A stretch of 64,000 bases of DNA from Burkholderia sp. Bp8992 (lineage in GTDB: Bacteria; Pseudomonadota; Gammaproteobacteria; Burkholderiales; Burkholderiaceae), in the NCBI RefSeq assembly GCF_003853705.1, contig NZ_QTQI01000033.1, forward strand, positions 1-64,000. Reading direction: 5' to 3'. Shown piece after piece: positions 27,145-36,637 of this stretch. The translations under genes and the position numbers were made by a program. Every line of letters starts with the position of its first letter. Position 1 is the first letter of the stretch. Under the pieces are notes generated by a model. That model was given only the letters and a program-made list of their open reading frames with translations, made no database searches and had not been told where the DNA came from.

Positions 27145-28095
27145 CTAACCGCGCGGGTGGTGCTGCGCGTGCAGCGTCTTCAGCCGCTCGCGCGCGACGT
27201 GCGTGTAGATCTGGGTGGTCGAGATGTCGCTGTGGCCGAGCAGCATCTGCACGACGCGCAGGTCGGCGCCGTGGTTCAGCAGGTGTGTCGCGAACGCATG
27301 CCGCAGCGTGTGCGGCGACAGGTGCGCACGCACGTCGGCCTGCTGCGCGTGGCGCTTGATGATGTTCCAGAACTGCTGGCGCGTCATCCCGTCGCCGCGC
27401 GCGGTCACGAACAGCGCGTCGGCCGCGCGCGCGCCGAGCAGTGCGGGCCGCGCCTCGCGCAGGTAGCGCTCGATCCAGCCGTGCGCGACTTCGCCGAACG
27501 GCACGAGCCGCTCCTTCGAACCCTTGCCCATCACGCGCACGACGCCTTCGTTCAGGCCGACCTCGACCGTCTTCAGCGTCACGAGCTCGCTCACGCGCAG
27601 CCCGCTCGCGTACATCAGCTCGAGCATCGTGCGATCGCGCAGGCCGAGCGGCGTGCCGACGTCGGGTGCGCCGAGCAGCGCCTCGACCTGCGCCTCCGAC
27701 AGCGTCGACGGAAACCGCGCCGCCTGTTTCGCGGACGTGATCCGCAGCGTCGGGTCGGCGCTCGCGCGATGCTCGCGCACGGCCCAGCCGTAATAGCGAC
27801 GGAACACCGACAGCCGCCGGTTCGACGACGTAGCCTTGCCGTCGCTGCGTGCGGCGATGTAGCCCGTCACCATCGCCTCGTCGGCCAGATCGAGCTGCGT
27901 ATCGTGCGTCTCGGCCAGCCACTGGCAAAACAGCACCAGATCGCGCCGATAGGCATCGAGCGTGTTGCGCGCGAGCCCGTGCTCGAGCCACAGCGCATCG
28001 CAGAAGACGTCGATCGACGCGCGGCTCGCGAGCAGCGCGGGCGAGGCCGCGGCAGCATCGCCGTCGGCTTCGGGAGTCGTCAGTGGTTCACTCAT
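27145..28095 (-). CDS. xerD: Site-specific tyrosine recombinase XerD
   Basis: A 316-residue tyrosine recombinase that resolves chromosome dimers at dif with XerC. The N-terminal SAM-like domain covers about residues 25-110. The catalytic domain has Arg in [12 protein letters not shown], Lys in [24 protein letters not shown] and [14 protein letters not shown] with the nucleophilic Tyr. The first 25 residues are an Ala/Asp-rich extension. The start [12 protein letters not shown] overlaps the upstream ogt stop by one base (TGATG), so translation is probably coupled. Confidence 0.93.
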   Translation of the reverse strand: MSEPLTTPEADGDAAAASPALLASRASIDVFCDALWLEHGLARNTLDAYRRDLVLFCQWLAETHDTQLDLADEAMVTGYIAARSDGKATSSNRRLSVFRRYYGWAVREHRASADPTLRITSAKQAARFPSTLSEAQVEALLGAPDVGTPLGLRDRTMLELMYASGLRVSELVTLKTVEVGLNEGVVRVMGKGSKERLVPFGEVAHGWIERYLREARPALLGARAADALFVTARGDGMTRQQFWNIIKRHAQQADVRAHLSPHTLRHAFATHLLNHGADLRVVQMLLGHSDISTTQIYTHVARERLKTLHAQHHPRG

Positions 28096-28562
28096 CAGTA
28101 CGGCACGCCTTCGTGCGCCAGCAGCCAGCGCTTCACTTTCTGGTAATAGCCGTTGTCGTCGTGGTTCGCGAAGCCGCCGAGGCCGCCCGCCGCGACGACG
28201 CGATGGCACGGAATCACGAGCGGGAAATAGTTCGCGCCGCACGCCTGGCCAACCGCGCGCGGTGCGCTGCCGATCCGCTTCGCGACCTGCCCGTAGGTCA
28301 GCACCGTGCCGGGCGGGATATCGCTGATCACGTCCCACACGCGGTGCTGGAATGCACTGCCGACTTCGGCGAGCGGCAGGTCGAAGCGCGCGGACGCACG
28401 CCCGAAATAACGTTCGATCTGCTGGACCGCGCGCTTCGCGAGCGGCGAATCCGGATCGACCGACTTCACCGATTCGGGCAGATAGACGATCTCGCGCACC
28501 ACCGCGGCGTCCGTGCGGATGCCGACCTTGCCGAACGGCGCGTCGATCACTGCGTTGAACAT
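28095..28562 (-). CDS. ogt: Methylated-DNA--[protein]-cysteine S-methyltransferase
   Basis: A 155-residue suicide DNA-repair protein that removes O6-alkyl groups from guanine. The acceptor Cys119 is in LVIPCHRVV. The DNA-binding Tyr-Arg region TVLTYGQVAKRIGSAPRAVGQACGANYFP precedes it, and GGLGGFA with KRWLLAHEG follows. It lacks the AdaA zinc domain, so it is an Ogt-type constitutive enzyme. The start MFNAVIDAPFG was chosen over an upstream in-frame Met because similarity begins here. It is coupled to xerD downstream. Confidence 0.94.
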   Translation of the reverse strand: MFNAVIDAPFGKVGIRTDAAVVREIVYLPESVKSVDPDSPLAKRAVQQIERYFGRASARFDLPLAEVGSAFQHRVWDVISDIPPGTVLTYGQVAKRIGSAPRAVGQACGANYFPLVIPCHRVVAAGGLGGFANHDDNGYYQKVKRWLLAHEGVPY

Positions 28563-28625
28563 TGCCTTCTCCTGACCGATGAATGCGCGCCCCGTGCCGC
28601 GCGCCGACGACACTTTACGCCGCCT

Positions 28626-29849
28626 TCACGCGGCACGCAGCGCCCATTCGACATGCTCGCGCACGACCGGCGACGGATCGTCGGCCCGCGCACGCAACGC
28701 GGCGACGATCGCGTCGCGCGCCGGCGGCGTGAGCCGGTCCGCGTCCGCGCGCAGCGCGTTGCCGAGCCCGACCGCGAGATTGCGCAACCAGCTTTCATAA
28801 CCGATGCGCCGGATCGCGCTGCCCTGCATCCGCGTGTCGAATGTCTCCGCGTCCCACGCGAACAGCTCGACGAGCGTCGCGCGGTCGAGGCCGTGCCGCA
28901 CGTCGAAATCGGCGACGGGCGCGGCCTGCGCGAACTTGTTCCACGGGCACACGAGCTGGCAGTCGTCGCAGCCGTACACGCGATTGCCGATCATCGGCCG
29001 CAGCGCTTCGGGGATGCTGCCTTTCAGCTCGATCGTCAGGTACGAGATGCAGCGGCGCGCGTCGACGCGGTACGGCTCGACGATCGCACCGGTCGGACAC
29101 GCATCGATGCAGCGCGTGCAGCTGCCGCAGTGCGCACCCGGCGTCTCGGGCGCGGCATCCGGCGACGTGTGCGCGTCGGTCGGCAGCGGCAGGTCGACGT
29201 AGATCTCGCCGAGGAAGAACAGCGAGCCGGCGTCACGCTGCAGCAGCAGCGTGTGCTTGCCGCGCCAGCCGACGCCGGCCTTCTGCGCGAGCTCGACCTC
29301 GAGCACGGGCGCCGAATCGGTGAACACGCGGTAGCCGAATGCGCCGATCTCATGCTCGATGCGCTCCGCGAGCGTCTGCAGCCGGTTGCGCAGCACCTTG
29401 TGATAATCGCGACCGCGCGCATAGATCGACACGACGGCGGCCTGAGGATCGTCGAGCCGCGCGCGTTCACGGGCACGCCAGTCGTGCGGCACGAGCGCGC
29501 CGGGCTCGCCGCCCGCGAGCGTTTCTGCCGGCAAATAGGCGAGCCGCACGGAAACCACGCGTCGCGTACCGGCCACAAGTTCGGCCGGGCGCGCGCGTTT
29601 CATCCCATGTTTCGCCATATAATCCATTTCGCCGTGGTATCCGGCTTCCAGCCAGGCGGCGAGGCCTGCTTCGGCATCCGAGAGATCGGTATCGCTGATG
29701 CCGATCGCCCCGAAACCCAATTCGCGCCCCCACGCCCTGATGCGAGCGGCGAGCGCAGTCAACGCCGCATCATCGAGCGCGCACGGCGCCGCGCCTTCGG
29801 CATGAGTCGAAGGCCTGTCGGATGCGGCGAGTTCCGGTAATCGGTTCAT
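28626..29849 (-). CDS. queG: Epoxyqueuosine reductase
   Basis: A 407-residue cobalamin- and Fe-S-dependent enzyme performing the last step of queuosine tRNA modification. The catalytic segment includes SDTDLSDAEAGLAAWLEAGYHGEMDYM, and the cobalamin region contains GRDYHKVLRNRLQTLAERI. Two 4Fe-4S motifs are CGSCTRCIDACP (about residues 241-252) and CDDCQLVCPWN. A C-terminal HEAT-like repeat (about 340-405) follows, as in other QueG proteins. The N-terminus has about 25 extra residues. It is divergent from tsaE with very little DNA between the starts. Confidence 0.95.
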   Translation of the reverse strand: MNRLPELAASDRPSTHAEGAAPCALDDAALTALAARIRAWGRELGFGAIGISDTDLSDAEAGLAAWLEAGYHGEMDYMAKHGMKRARPAELVAGTRRVVSVRLAYLPAETLAGGEPGALVPHDWRARERARLDDPQAAVVSIYARGRDYHKVLRNRLQTLAERIEHEIGAFGYRVFTDSAPVLEVELAQKAGVGWRGKHTLLLQRDAGSLFFLGEIYVDLPLPTDAHTSPDAAPETPGAHCGSCTRCIDACPTGAIVEPYRVDARRCISYLTIELKGSIPEALRPMIGNRVYGCDDCQLVCPWNKFAQAAPVADFDVRHGLDRATLVELFAWDAETFDTRMQGSAIRRIGYESWLRNLAVGLGNALRADADRLTPPARDAIVAALRARADDPSPVVREHVEWALRAA

Positions 29850-29866
29850 CGCACTATTTTACGAGA

Positions 29867-30421
29867 ATGCCAGCCACGTCCAGCCAATCGCCTCACGACG
29901 CCATGCTGCCCGCCCCGCTCGCGGAGCGCGTGATCGCGCTCGCCGACGAAGCGGCGACCGACGCATTCGGCACGCGCTTCGCGCACGCGCTCGACGCGGC
30001 ACGCCTCGAACTCGACCGCGCCCATGCGTTCGACGGGCTGCAGATCCAGCTGGTGGGCGATCTCGGCGCGGGCAAGACGACCCTCGTGCGCGCGATCCTG
30101 CGCGGCCTCGGCCACCAGGGCCGCGTGCGCAGCCCGACCTACACGCTCGTCGAGCCTTACGCGCTCGAACGCAGCGATGGGGAACTCGAGGTCTATCACT
30201 TCGATCTGTATCGATTCAACGATCCGGCCGAATGGTCCGATGCAGGCTTTCGCGAATATTTCAATTCCAGCGCGATCTGCCTCGTCGAATGGCCGCAACA
30301 GGCGGGCGCCCTGCTCGGCGTGCCCGATCTGGTTTTCTCGCTCGACGTGGATGGCGACGGCCGCGCCCTCACCGTCCGGGCGTACAGCGCTTCAGGAAAG
30401 GCATGTCTCGAAAGATGTTGA
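29867..30421 (+). CDS. tsaE: tRNA threonylcarbamoyladenosine biosynthesis ATPase TsaE
   Basis: A 184-residue ATPase acting with TsaB, TsaD and TsaC in t6A37 tRNA modification. Walker A is VGDLGAGKTTLVRAILRGLG (GK at about residues 69-70), followed by VRSPTYTLVEPY, YHFDLYRF and LVEWPQQA. An alternative start at 29903 would remove a polar 12-residue leader. The start at 29867 leaves only 17 bp to the divergent queG start. The 3' end overlaps amiC by 19 bp, indicating coupled translation. Confidence 0.92.
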   Translation: MPATSSQSPHDAMLPAPLAERVIALADEAATDAFGTRFAHALDAARLELDRAHAFDGLQIQLVGDLGAGKTTLVRAILRGLGHQGRVRSPTYTLVEPYALERSDGELEVYHFDLYRFNDPAEWSDAGFREYFNSSAICLVEWPQQAGALLGVPDLVFSLDVDGDGRALTVRAYSASGKACLERC

Positions 30422-31929
30422 TCAAACCGTTCCGCTCGATCGAATCGGCGGCCACCGCGACGCACAACTGGCGGCGCCGCCAGATCCTGCGCGCGGGGGC
30501 GTCCACGCTGGTGCTCGGCCTCGTCGCGCCGCGGCTCGCGCACGCGTCGTCGGTGCTCGGCGTGCGCGTGTGGCCCGCGCGCGATTACACGCGCGTCACG
30601 ATCGAATCCGACCAGCCGCTGCAGAATAGCCAACAGCTGCTGCAGGGTCCCGACCGTCTCGTCGTCGACCTGACCGGCCTCGATCTCGACCAGGCGCTGC
30701 GCGACCTCGTGTCGAAGATCGCGCCGAACGATCCGCAGATCCAGTCGGTGCGCGTCGGCCAGTACCAGCCGCACGTGGTGCGGATGGTGTTCGACCTGAA
30801 AGGCTCGGTGAAGCCGCAGGTATTCACGCTGCCGCCCGTCGGCACCTACAAGTACCGGCTCGTGTTCGACCTGTATCCGGCCGTCGCGCCCGATCCGCTG
30901 TCCGACCTGATCGCGCAGACGGAACGCAAGGAACAGGCGCTCAACGACAACGCGCGCGCGCAGCAGATGCAGCCGCCGTCCACGCTGGCCGGCCCCGGTA
31001 CGCCGCCGCCCGGCGCGGGCGACAACAGCGACGCGTTCTTCCAGCGCTTCGCGCAGAACACGCCGGCCACGCCGCGCACGCCGCCGGCGGCCGGCACGCC
31101 TTCGACGCCGCCGAAGCCGGCCGTCAAGCCGCCGCCCGTCATCGCGCGCCGCGACGACAGCGACGACGACGGCGACACCTACAAGTTCACCGCGCCGAAA
31201 TCCGGCAAGGGCGGCACCGTGCGCCTGCTGACGGTCGCGATCGATCCGGGCCACGGCGGCGAGGATCCGGGCGCGATCGGCGGCGGCGGCACGTACGAGA
31301 AGCACATCGCGCTCGACATCGCGAAGAAGCTGCGCGCGAAGATCGACGGCGCACCGAACATGCGCGCGATGATGACGCGCGACGCCGACTTCTTCGTGCC
31401 GCTGAACGTGCGCGTGCAGAAAGCGCGCCGCGTCGGCGCCGACCTGTTCGTGTCGATCCACGCGGATGCATTCACGACGCCGTCCGCGCGCGGCTCGTCG
31501 GTGTTCGCGCTGTCCGATCACGGCGCGACGAGCGCCGCGGCGCGCTGGATGGCGAACAAGGAGAATTCGTCCGACCTGATCGGCGGGATCAACATCAAGA
31601 CGGCGGACGCGGCCGTGAACCGCGCGCTGTTCGACATGTCGACAACGGCCCAGATCCGCGACTCGCTGCGCTACGGCAACTACGTGCTGAAGGAAGTCGG
31701 CGGCATCAACAAGCTGCACAAGGGGTCGGTCGAGCAGGCCGGGTTCGCGGTGCTGAAGGCGCCCGACATTCCGTCGATCCTCGTCGAGACCGCGTTCATC
31801 AGCAACCCGGAAGAGGAAAGCCGGCTGAACGACGACAGCTATCGCGACCAGATGGCCGACGCGATCTTCCGCGGCATCAAGCGCTATTTCGCCGCGAATC
31901 CGCCGCTCGCGAAGAACCGGATGGCCTGA
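30403..31929 (+). CDS. amiC: N-acetylmuramoyl-L-alanine amidase, Tat-exported AmiC type
   Basis: A 508-residue periplasmic amidase that splits septal peptidoglycan during daughter-cell separation. The N-terminus has a twin-arginine signal with NWRRRQILRAGASTLVLGLVAPRLAHA. An AMIN domain covers about residues 55-165 (LDLDQALRDLVSKIAPND). A Pro/Thr-rich linker (about 190-265) leads to an Amidase_3 domain. Zinc ligands are His in AIDPGHGGEDPGA, Glu in YEKHIALDIA and His in SIHADAF, with catalytic Glu in VETAFISNPEE. A Met four codons later is an alternative start. It follows tsaE in an operon. Confidence 0.94.
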   Translation: MSRKMLIKPFRSIESAATATHNWRRRQILRAGASTLVLGLVAPRLAHASSVLGVRVWPARDYTRVTIESDQPLQNSQQLLQGPDRLVVDLTGLDLDQALRDLVSKIAPNDPQIQSVRVGQYQPHVVRMVFDLKGSVKPQVFTLPPVGTYKYRLVFDLYPAVAPDPLSDLIAQTERKEQALNDNARAQQMQPPSTLAGPGTPPPGAGDNSDAFFQRFAQNTPATPRTPPAAGTPSTPPKPAVKPPPVIARRDDSDDDGDTYKFTAPKSGKGGTVRLLTVAIDPGHGGEDPGAIGGGGTYEKHIALDIAKKLRAKIDGAPNMRAMMTRDADFFVPLNVRVQKARRVGADLFVSIHADAFTTPSARGSSVFALSDHGATSAAARWMANKENSSDLIGGINIKTADAAVNRALFDMSTTAQIRDSLRYGNYVLKEVGGINKLHKGSVEQAGFAVLKAPDIPSILVETAFISNPEEESRLNDDSYRDQMADAIFRGIKRYFAANPPLAKNRMA

Positions 31930-31947
31930 CGGCCGTCCGTCCCCTGC

Positions 31948-31972
31948 CGCCGGCACGCATCGCGTGCCGGCG
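31948..31972. terminator. GC-rich hairpin between amiC and the EamA transporter gene
   Basis: CGCCGGCACGC pairs with GCGTGCCGGCG across a three-base ATC loop in the 45 bp between two convergent stop codons. There is no T tract, so it may act as a weak or assisted bidirectional terminator. Confidence 0.6.
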
Positions 31973-31974
31973 CG

Positions 31975-32856
31975 TCACGACGCCGAGAAGCGGCGCATCA
32001 GTTTCCCGCCGAACACGTTCACCGCGAGCCCGCCCATCACGAGCGCCGCGCCGATCAGCTGCGCTTGCGTCAGGTGCTCGTCGAGCAGCAGCGCCGACGA
32101 CGCGAGCCCGACGACCGGCACCAGCAGCGAGAACTGCGCGACCTGCGCGGCCGGGTAGCGCGACAGCAGGCGGCTCCACAGCCCGTAGCCGAGCAGCGTC
32201 GCGACGAACGCGAGATAGACGACCGCGAAGATCGACGCGCCGTCGAGCCCCGCGAGCGCGGTCGCGATGCGCTGCGGCCCTTCGAACCACAGCGACAGCA
32301 GGAAGAACGGCACGGGCGGCACGAGGCTCGCCCACACGACGAGCGACACGAGGTTCGCCTTCCCGACCTTCTTCGTGACGATATTGCCGAACGCCCACAT
32401 CGCGGCCGAGCCGATCGTCAGCAGGAAGCCCGCGAGCGTCATCGCGCGGCCGCCCTGCGCGGCGATCACGACGAGCCCGCCCGCGGCGATCGCGAGCCCG
32501 ACCAGGTTCTGCACGCGCAGCCGTTCGCCGAGGAACAGCATCGCGAACACGAGCGTGAAGAACGCCTGCGACTGCAGCACGAGCGACGCAAGGCCGGCCG
32601 GCATGCCGACGTACATGCCGGTGAACAGGAACACGAACTGGCCGAGCTGGATCGTCGCGCCGTACAGCACCAGCAGGCGCCACGGAATCTGCGGCCGGCG
32701 CACGAAGAACACCGCGGGTACGGCCGCGAGCGTGAAGCGCAGCGCGCCGAGCAGCATCGGCGGCATGCCGTGCAGGCCGACCTTGATCACGACGAAGTTC
32801 ACGCCCCACGCCAGAATCACGACCAGCGCGAGCAGCAAGTCCTTCGGGGCCATCAT
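31975..32856 (-). CDS. EamA/DMT-superfamily transporter
   Basis: A 293-residue inner-membrane protein starting MMAPKDLLLALVVILAWGVNFVVIKVGL, with ten predicted helices in two EamA halves (about residues 5-135 and 145-280). ALRFTLAAVPAVFFVRRP and the second-half AVVYLAFVATLLGYGLWSRLLSRYPAAQV are typical of the YdcZ/YdhC-like exporter group. The closest named relatives export amino acids or metabolites; substrate is unknown. The start may be either of two adjacent ATGs. It is divergent from the pirin gene. Confidence 0.87.
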   Translation of the reverse strand: MMAPKDLLLALVVILAWGVNFVVIKVGLHGMPPMLLGALRFTLAAVPAVFFVRRPQIPWRLLVLYGATIQLGQFVFLFTGMYVGMPAGLASLVLQSQAFFTLVFAMLFLGERLRVQNLVGLAIAAGGLVVIAAQGGRAMTLAGFLLTIGSAAMWAFGNIVTKKVGKANLVSLVVWASLVPPVPFFLLSLWFEGPQRIATALAGLDGASIFAVVYLAFVATLLGYGLWSRLLSRYPAAQVAQFSLLVPVVGLASSALLLDEHLTQAQLIGAALVMGGLAVNVFGGKLMRRFSAS

Positions 32857-33005
32857 CGGTGTCTCCTCGATTCGAATCGTTGTTCCGAAGCGCGTCAGTC
32901 TAGCGGGTTTCGCCGGGCGGGCCGATACCCGCGCGGCGCGCATGGAATCGGCGGCGGGCGGCCAGTACAATGACCGGCATCCCCCGCCGCCTCACTGGAG
33001 CCGCC

Positions 33006-33887
33006 ATGACCGACTCGATCAAAGCCCTGCTGAAGCCGCACGTGCGCGACATCGGCAACCTGCAGGTTCGCCGCACGCTGCCGGCGCTCGCCGCGCGCCT
33101 CGTCGGCCCGTTCATCTTCTTCGATCACATGGGCCCCGCCACGCTGCCGGCCGGCACGGGGCTCGACGTGCGCCCGCATCCGCACATCGGGCTCGCGACC
33201 GTCACCTACCTGTTCGACGGCGCGATCCTGCACCGCGACAGCCTCGGCTCGCTGCAGGCCATCGTGCCGGGCGACGTGAACTGGATGACGGCCGGCCGCG
33301 GGATCGTCCACTCCGAGCGCACGCCCGACGCGCAGCGCGCCAGCGGTCACACCGTGCACGGGATCCAGACCTGGGTCGCGCTGCCGCAGGCGCACGAGAC
33401 GACCGAGCCGTCGTTCGAGCACCATCCGGCCGACACGCTGCCGAAGCGCGACGAAGACGGCGTCGCGCTGACGGTGATCGCAGGCGACGCGTTCGGGCTG
33501 CGCTCACCCGTCACGACGTTCTCGCGCACGCTGTACGTCGCGGCCGAATTCGCGGCCGGCGGCCGGCTCGAACTCGACGCGTCGCACGAGGAGCGCGCGG
33601 TCTACGTGGTCGACGGCACGCTCGCGATCGACGGCACGCCGGTGCCGGCCGAACAGATGGCCGTGCTCGCGCCGGGGGCGGCGGTCACGCTGACGAGCGA
33701 CAGCGGCGCGCGCGCGATGCTGCTCGGCGGCGACAGGATCGACGGCGAACGCTTCATCGAATGGAATTTCGTCGCCAGCAGCCGCGACGCGATCGAGCGC
33801 GCGAAAGCGGCCTGGACGCGCCAGGAAATGGGCAAGGTGCCGGGCGAGACCGAGTGGATTCCGCTGCCCGAGTCGAAGCCGCGTTGA
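33006..33887 (+). CDS. Pirin family protein
   Basis: A 293-residue bicupin. The N-terminal cupin (about residues 20-130) has the metal ligand cluster HPHIGLATVTYLFDGAILHRDSLG and NWMTAGRGIVHSER. The C-terminal cupin (about 165-290) has EERAVYVVDGTLAIDG and the LLGGDRID segment. Pirins bind iron at three His and one Glu, all present by motif, and some act as quercetin dioxygenases or as redox-sensing partners of other proteins. The start MTDSIKALLKPHVRD gives family length. It precedes cnoX by 52 bp and may be cotranscribed. Confidence 0.9.
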   Translation: MTDSIKALLKPHVRDIGNLQVRRTLPALAARLVGPFIFFDHMGPATLPAGTGLDVRPHPHIGLATVTYLFDGAILHRDSLGSLQAIVPGDVNWMTAGRGIVHSERTPDAQRASGHTVHGIQTWVALPQAHETTEPSFEHHPADTLPKRDEDGVALTVIAGDAFGLRSPVTTFSRTLYVAAEFAAGGRLELDASHEERAVYVVDGTLAIDGTPVPAEQMAVLAPGAAVTLTSDSGARAMLLGGDRIDGERFIEWNFVASSRDAIERAKAAWTRQEMGKVPGETEWIPLPESKPR

Positions 33888-33939
33888 AAAAGAGGCGCAC
33901 CGCCCTCATCCTGACGATATTCGAACCGAAGAGAACGAC

Positions 33940-34788
33940 ATGGACACCACGCTTGCCACTTTCGAGAAAGACGTCATCGAGGCGTCGCTGGACACGCCCG
34001 TGCTGGTCGACTTCTGGGCGCCGTGGTGCGGCCCCTGCAAGACGCTCGGCCCGCTGCTGGAAAAACTCGAGGCCGACTACGAAGGCCGCTGGAAGCTCGT
34101 AAAGGTCAACGTCGACGAGAATCAGGAACTCGCCGCGCACTTCCAGACGCGCAGCATCCCGCACGTGATCGCCTTCGCCGACGGCCGCCCGGTCGACCAG
34201 TTCGTCGGCGTGCTGCCCGAAGGCCAGTTGCGTGCATTCCTCGACCGGCTGCTGCCCGCCCCCGAGGAAGCCGAGCGCCGCGCCGCGCAATACGCGATGG
34301 CCGAACAGCGCTACGACGACGCGCTCACGCACCTCGAAGCGGCGCTCGCGCTGAACCCCGGCTTCGACGACGCGCGCCTCGACCTGATCGAGCTGCTGCT
34401 CGCGAGCAACGAGGTCGACGCCGCGCGCGCCGAGACCGAGCGCCTGTCGCCGCAGACCGTCCAGAACGGCGATCCGCGCTACCAGGCGATCAAGACGCGA
34501 TTCGACGCGCTCGACGCCACGGCCGACCTGCCGCCGACCGACGCGCTCGAAGCACGCATCGCGGCGAACCCGGCCGATCTCGACGCGCGCTTCGACCTCG
34601 CGCAGAGCCTGATCGCGCGGCGCGCATACGAAGGTGCAGTGGAGCAGTTGCTGGAAATCGTCCAGCGCGACCGCGCGTACGGCGACGATCTCGGCCGCCG
34701 CACGTTGATCTCGGTGTTCGAGCTGGCCGGCGATCGCCCGGACCTCGTCGCCGGATGGCGACGCAAGCTGAGCATGGCGCTCAACTGA
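33940..34788 (+). CDS. cnoX: Chaperedoxin CnoX (thioredoxin-TPR fusion)
   Basis: A 282-residue cytosolic protein with an N-terminal thioredoxin domain (residues 1-105) and TPR-like helices (about 115-280). The active site is WCGPC (Cys30, Cys33), and the cis-Pro lies in RSIPHVIAF. The family member YbbN/CnoX of E. coli protects substrates from over-oxidation and passes them to GroEL or DnaK. Unlike the E. coli protein, which lacks the first Cys of the pair, this one keeps a full redox pair, so it should have disulfide reductase activity. It ends opposite tcdA. Confidence 0.92.
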   Translation: MDTTLATFEKDVIEASLDTPVLVDFWAPWCGPCKTLGPLLEKLEADYEGRWKLVKVNVDENQELAAHFQTRSIPHVIAFADGRPVDQFVGVLPEGQLRAFLDRLLPAPEEAERRAAQYAMAEQRYDDALTHLEAALALNPGFDDARLDLIELLLASNEVDAARAETERLSPQTVQNGDPRYQAIKTRFDALDATADLPPTDALEARIAANPADLDARFDLAQSLIARRAYEGAVEQLLEIVQRDRAYGDDLGRRTLISVFELAGDRPDLVAGWRRKLSMALN

Positions 34789-34809
34789 CACGCGACGCAA
34801 CGCAACGCG

Positions 34810-34828
34810 CCGGGCCGCAACGGCCCGG
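34810..34828. terminator. GC hairpin between cnoX and tcdA
   Basis: CCGGGCCG pairs with CGGCCCGG across a CAA loop between the convergent stop codons of cnoX and tcdA. There is no T tract, so terminator function is tentative. Confidence 0.5.
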
Positions 34829-34885
34829 CCGGATCGCCGTCTTGCTTGCGGCGCACGACCCGCGCCGCAGCCTCCTCTCCCTCGC

Positions 34886-35743
34886 TCAGCCGGCAGCCTG
34901 CGCCGCGATCGCGCGCAGCGCATGCGCGGCGGCCGCGAACCCGAAGCTCGCGGTCACGCACACGCTCGAACCGAATCCCGCACAGTTGAGCCCCGCGACA
35001 TGCGCGGCCGCGGACGGCTCGGCACCGTCCTCGATATCGCACGCGGCCGCTTCCGGATAGATCAGCGGCTCGTCCGAATACACGGCGCTGACCTTGAAAC
35101 GCGCCTTCGGCCCGCGCGGAAAGCCGTGCTGCTTGCGCAACTGCGCGCGCACCTTCGACAGCAGCGGATCCTGGATCGTCAGCGCAAGATCGTCGATACG
35201 GATTCGTGTGGGGTCGAGCTGACCGCCCGCGCCGCCGACGACGACGAGCGGCTGCCGCTTCGCGACGCACCACGCGATCAGCGCGACCTTCGTGCGTACG
35301 CTGTCGATCGCGTCGATCACGTAGTCGAAACCGCCGCCGAGCAGCGCGTCGAAGTTGTCGGGCTCGACGAAATCCTCGATCCGGTTCACCCGGCACGCGG
35401 GATCGATCAGCGCGATCCGCTCGGCCATCGCGTCGACCTTCGGCTTGCCGTAATTGCCGTCGAGTGCGTGGACCTGCCGGTTCGTATTGCTTTCCGCGAC
35501 GTTGTCGAGATCGATCAGCGTCAGCGTGCCGATCGCATTGCGCGCGAGCGCCTCGGCCACCCACGACCCGACGCCGCCGATCCCGATCACCGCGACGTGC
35601 GCCCGCTCGAACGCGGCGGCGGCCGGCGCGCCGTACAGGCGCGCGACGCCGCCGAAGCGCCGGGCGCGATCCACGTCAAGCTGGATTTCCGGGGTCGGGG
35701 TAAGATCAGAAGAACTGGGCGGGGCAGCGTCGGCAACGGACAT
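34886..35743 (-). CDS. tcdA: tRNA threonylcarbamoyladenosine dehydratase
   Basis: A 285-residue E1-like enzyme (also CsdL/YgdL) that cyclises t6A37 to ct6A in tRNA using [48 protein letters not shown] carries the adenylation loop, and [17 protein letters not shown] the next conserved element. [20 protein letters not shown] and the SDEPLIYPE segment are typical. The first 25 residues are a polar Ser/Pro extension. Together with tsaE it covers two steps of the same tRNA modification, though the genes are not linked. Confidence 0.93.
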   Translation of the reverse strand: MSVADAAPPSSSDLTPTPEIQLDVDRARRFGGVARLYGAPAAAAFERAHVAVIGIGGVGSWVAEALARNAIGTLTLIDLDNVAESNTNRQVHALDGNYGKPKVDAMAERIALIDPACRVNRIEDFVEPDNFDALLGGGFDYVIDAIDSVRTKVALIAWCVAKRQPLVVVGGAGGQLDPTRIRIDDLALTIQDPLLSKVRAQLRKQHGFPRGPKARFKVSAVYSDEPLIYPEAAACDIEDGAEPSAAAHVAGLNCAGFGSSVCVTASFGFAAAAHALRAIAAQAAG

Positions 35744-35871
35744 GGCAGCAAGGAAAACGTAAGTCGTGCAGCCCTCTATTTTGCCTGAACTCCCCGCTCG
35801 CACGCGCCACTCTGCACGCACGATTCTTGCGCGTTCGCTATACTGGCCCCAGATTGAAGCGTTTGCATAAC

Positions 35872-36516
35872 ATGACGACTCTCGCCGATCTCCGCATCAA
35901 CTATTCACGTGCTTCGCTCGACGAAGCCGATGCCGCCCCCGACCCCCTCGCCCAGTTCGATCGCTGGTTCAAGGAGGCGCTCGCCGCCAAGCTGCCCGAG
36001 CCGAACACGATGACGCTCGCGACCGTCGGCGACGACGGCCGGCCGTCGGCCCGGATCGTGCTCATCAAGGGCGTCGACGAACGCGGGTTCGTCTTCTTCA
36101 CCAATTACGAAAGCCGCAAGGGGCGCGATCTCGCCGCGCATCCGCAAGCCGCGCTGCTGTTCTACTGGATCGAGCTCGAGCGCCAAGTGCGCATCGAAGG
36201 CCGGATCGAGAAAACCAGCGCGGAAGAAAGCGACCGCTATTTCGCGTCGCGCCCACTCGGCTCGCGCATCGGTGCGTGGGCATCGGAGCAGAGCGCGGTG
36301 ATCGACAGCCGCGCGACGCTCGAAGCGCGCGAAAAGGCCGTCAGCGAACGCTACGGCGACAACCCGCCGCGGCCGCCGCACTGGGGCGGCTACCGTCTCG
36401 TGCCCGACTCGATCGAGTTCTGGCAAGGCCGCCCGTCGCGGCTGCACGACCGCCTGCTCTACACGCGCGACGCCGCGGCGGCGTCGGGCTGGACGATCTC
36501 GCGCCTGTCGCCGTAA
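35872..36516 (+). CDS. pdxH: Pyridoxamine 5'-phosphate oxidase
   Basis: A 214-residue FMN enzyme oxidising PNP or PMP to pyridoxal 5'-phosphate. FMN-binding segments are [40 protein letters not shown] and [28 protein letters not shown] and the C-terminal [28 protein letters not shown] complete the family signature, with Arg and His for PLP at the end. The start [13 protein letters not shown] follows a short leader; upstream in-frame codons are not conserved. It stands alone between divergent tcdA and cfa. Confidence 0.96.
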   Translation: MTTLADLRINYSRASLDEADAAPDPLAQFDRWFKEALAAKLPEPNTMTLATVGDDGRPSARIVLIKGVDERGFVFFTNYESRKGRDLAAHPQAALLFYWIELERQVRIEGRIEKTSAEESDRYFASRPLGSRIGAWASEQSAVIDSRATLEAREKAVSERYGDNPPRPPHWGGYRLVPDSIEFWQGRPSRLHDRLLYTRDAAAASGWTISRLSP

Positions 36517-36637
36517 GCGCGGCACCGGCGCGCGCCGGTCGTGTCTCGTGTTGCATCCGGGCGCCCGCTTCGCAAGCGGCGGGCGCCGGTCAAGATACTT
36601 GGCTGTATTCGATTCAACGAACAAACGGAGAATCCAA

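Noticed and set aside
34795-34812. Short ACGCA-like direct repeats after cnoX
   Set aside because: Too few and imperfect to call a tandem repeat; likely chance in GC-rich DNA.
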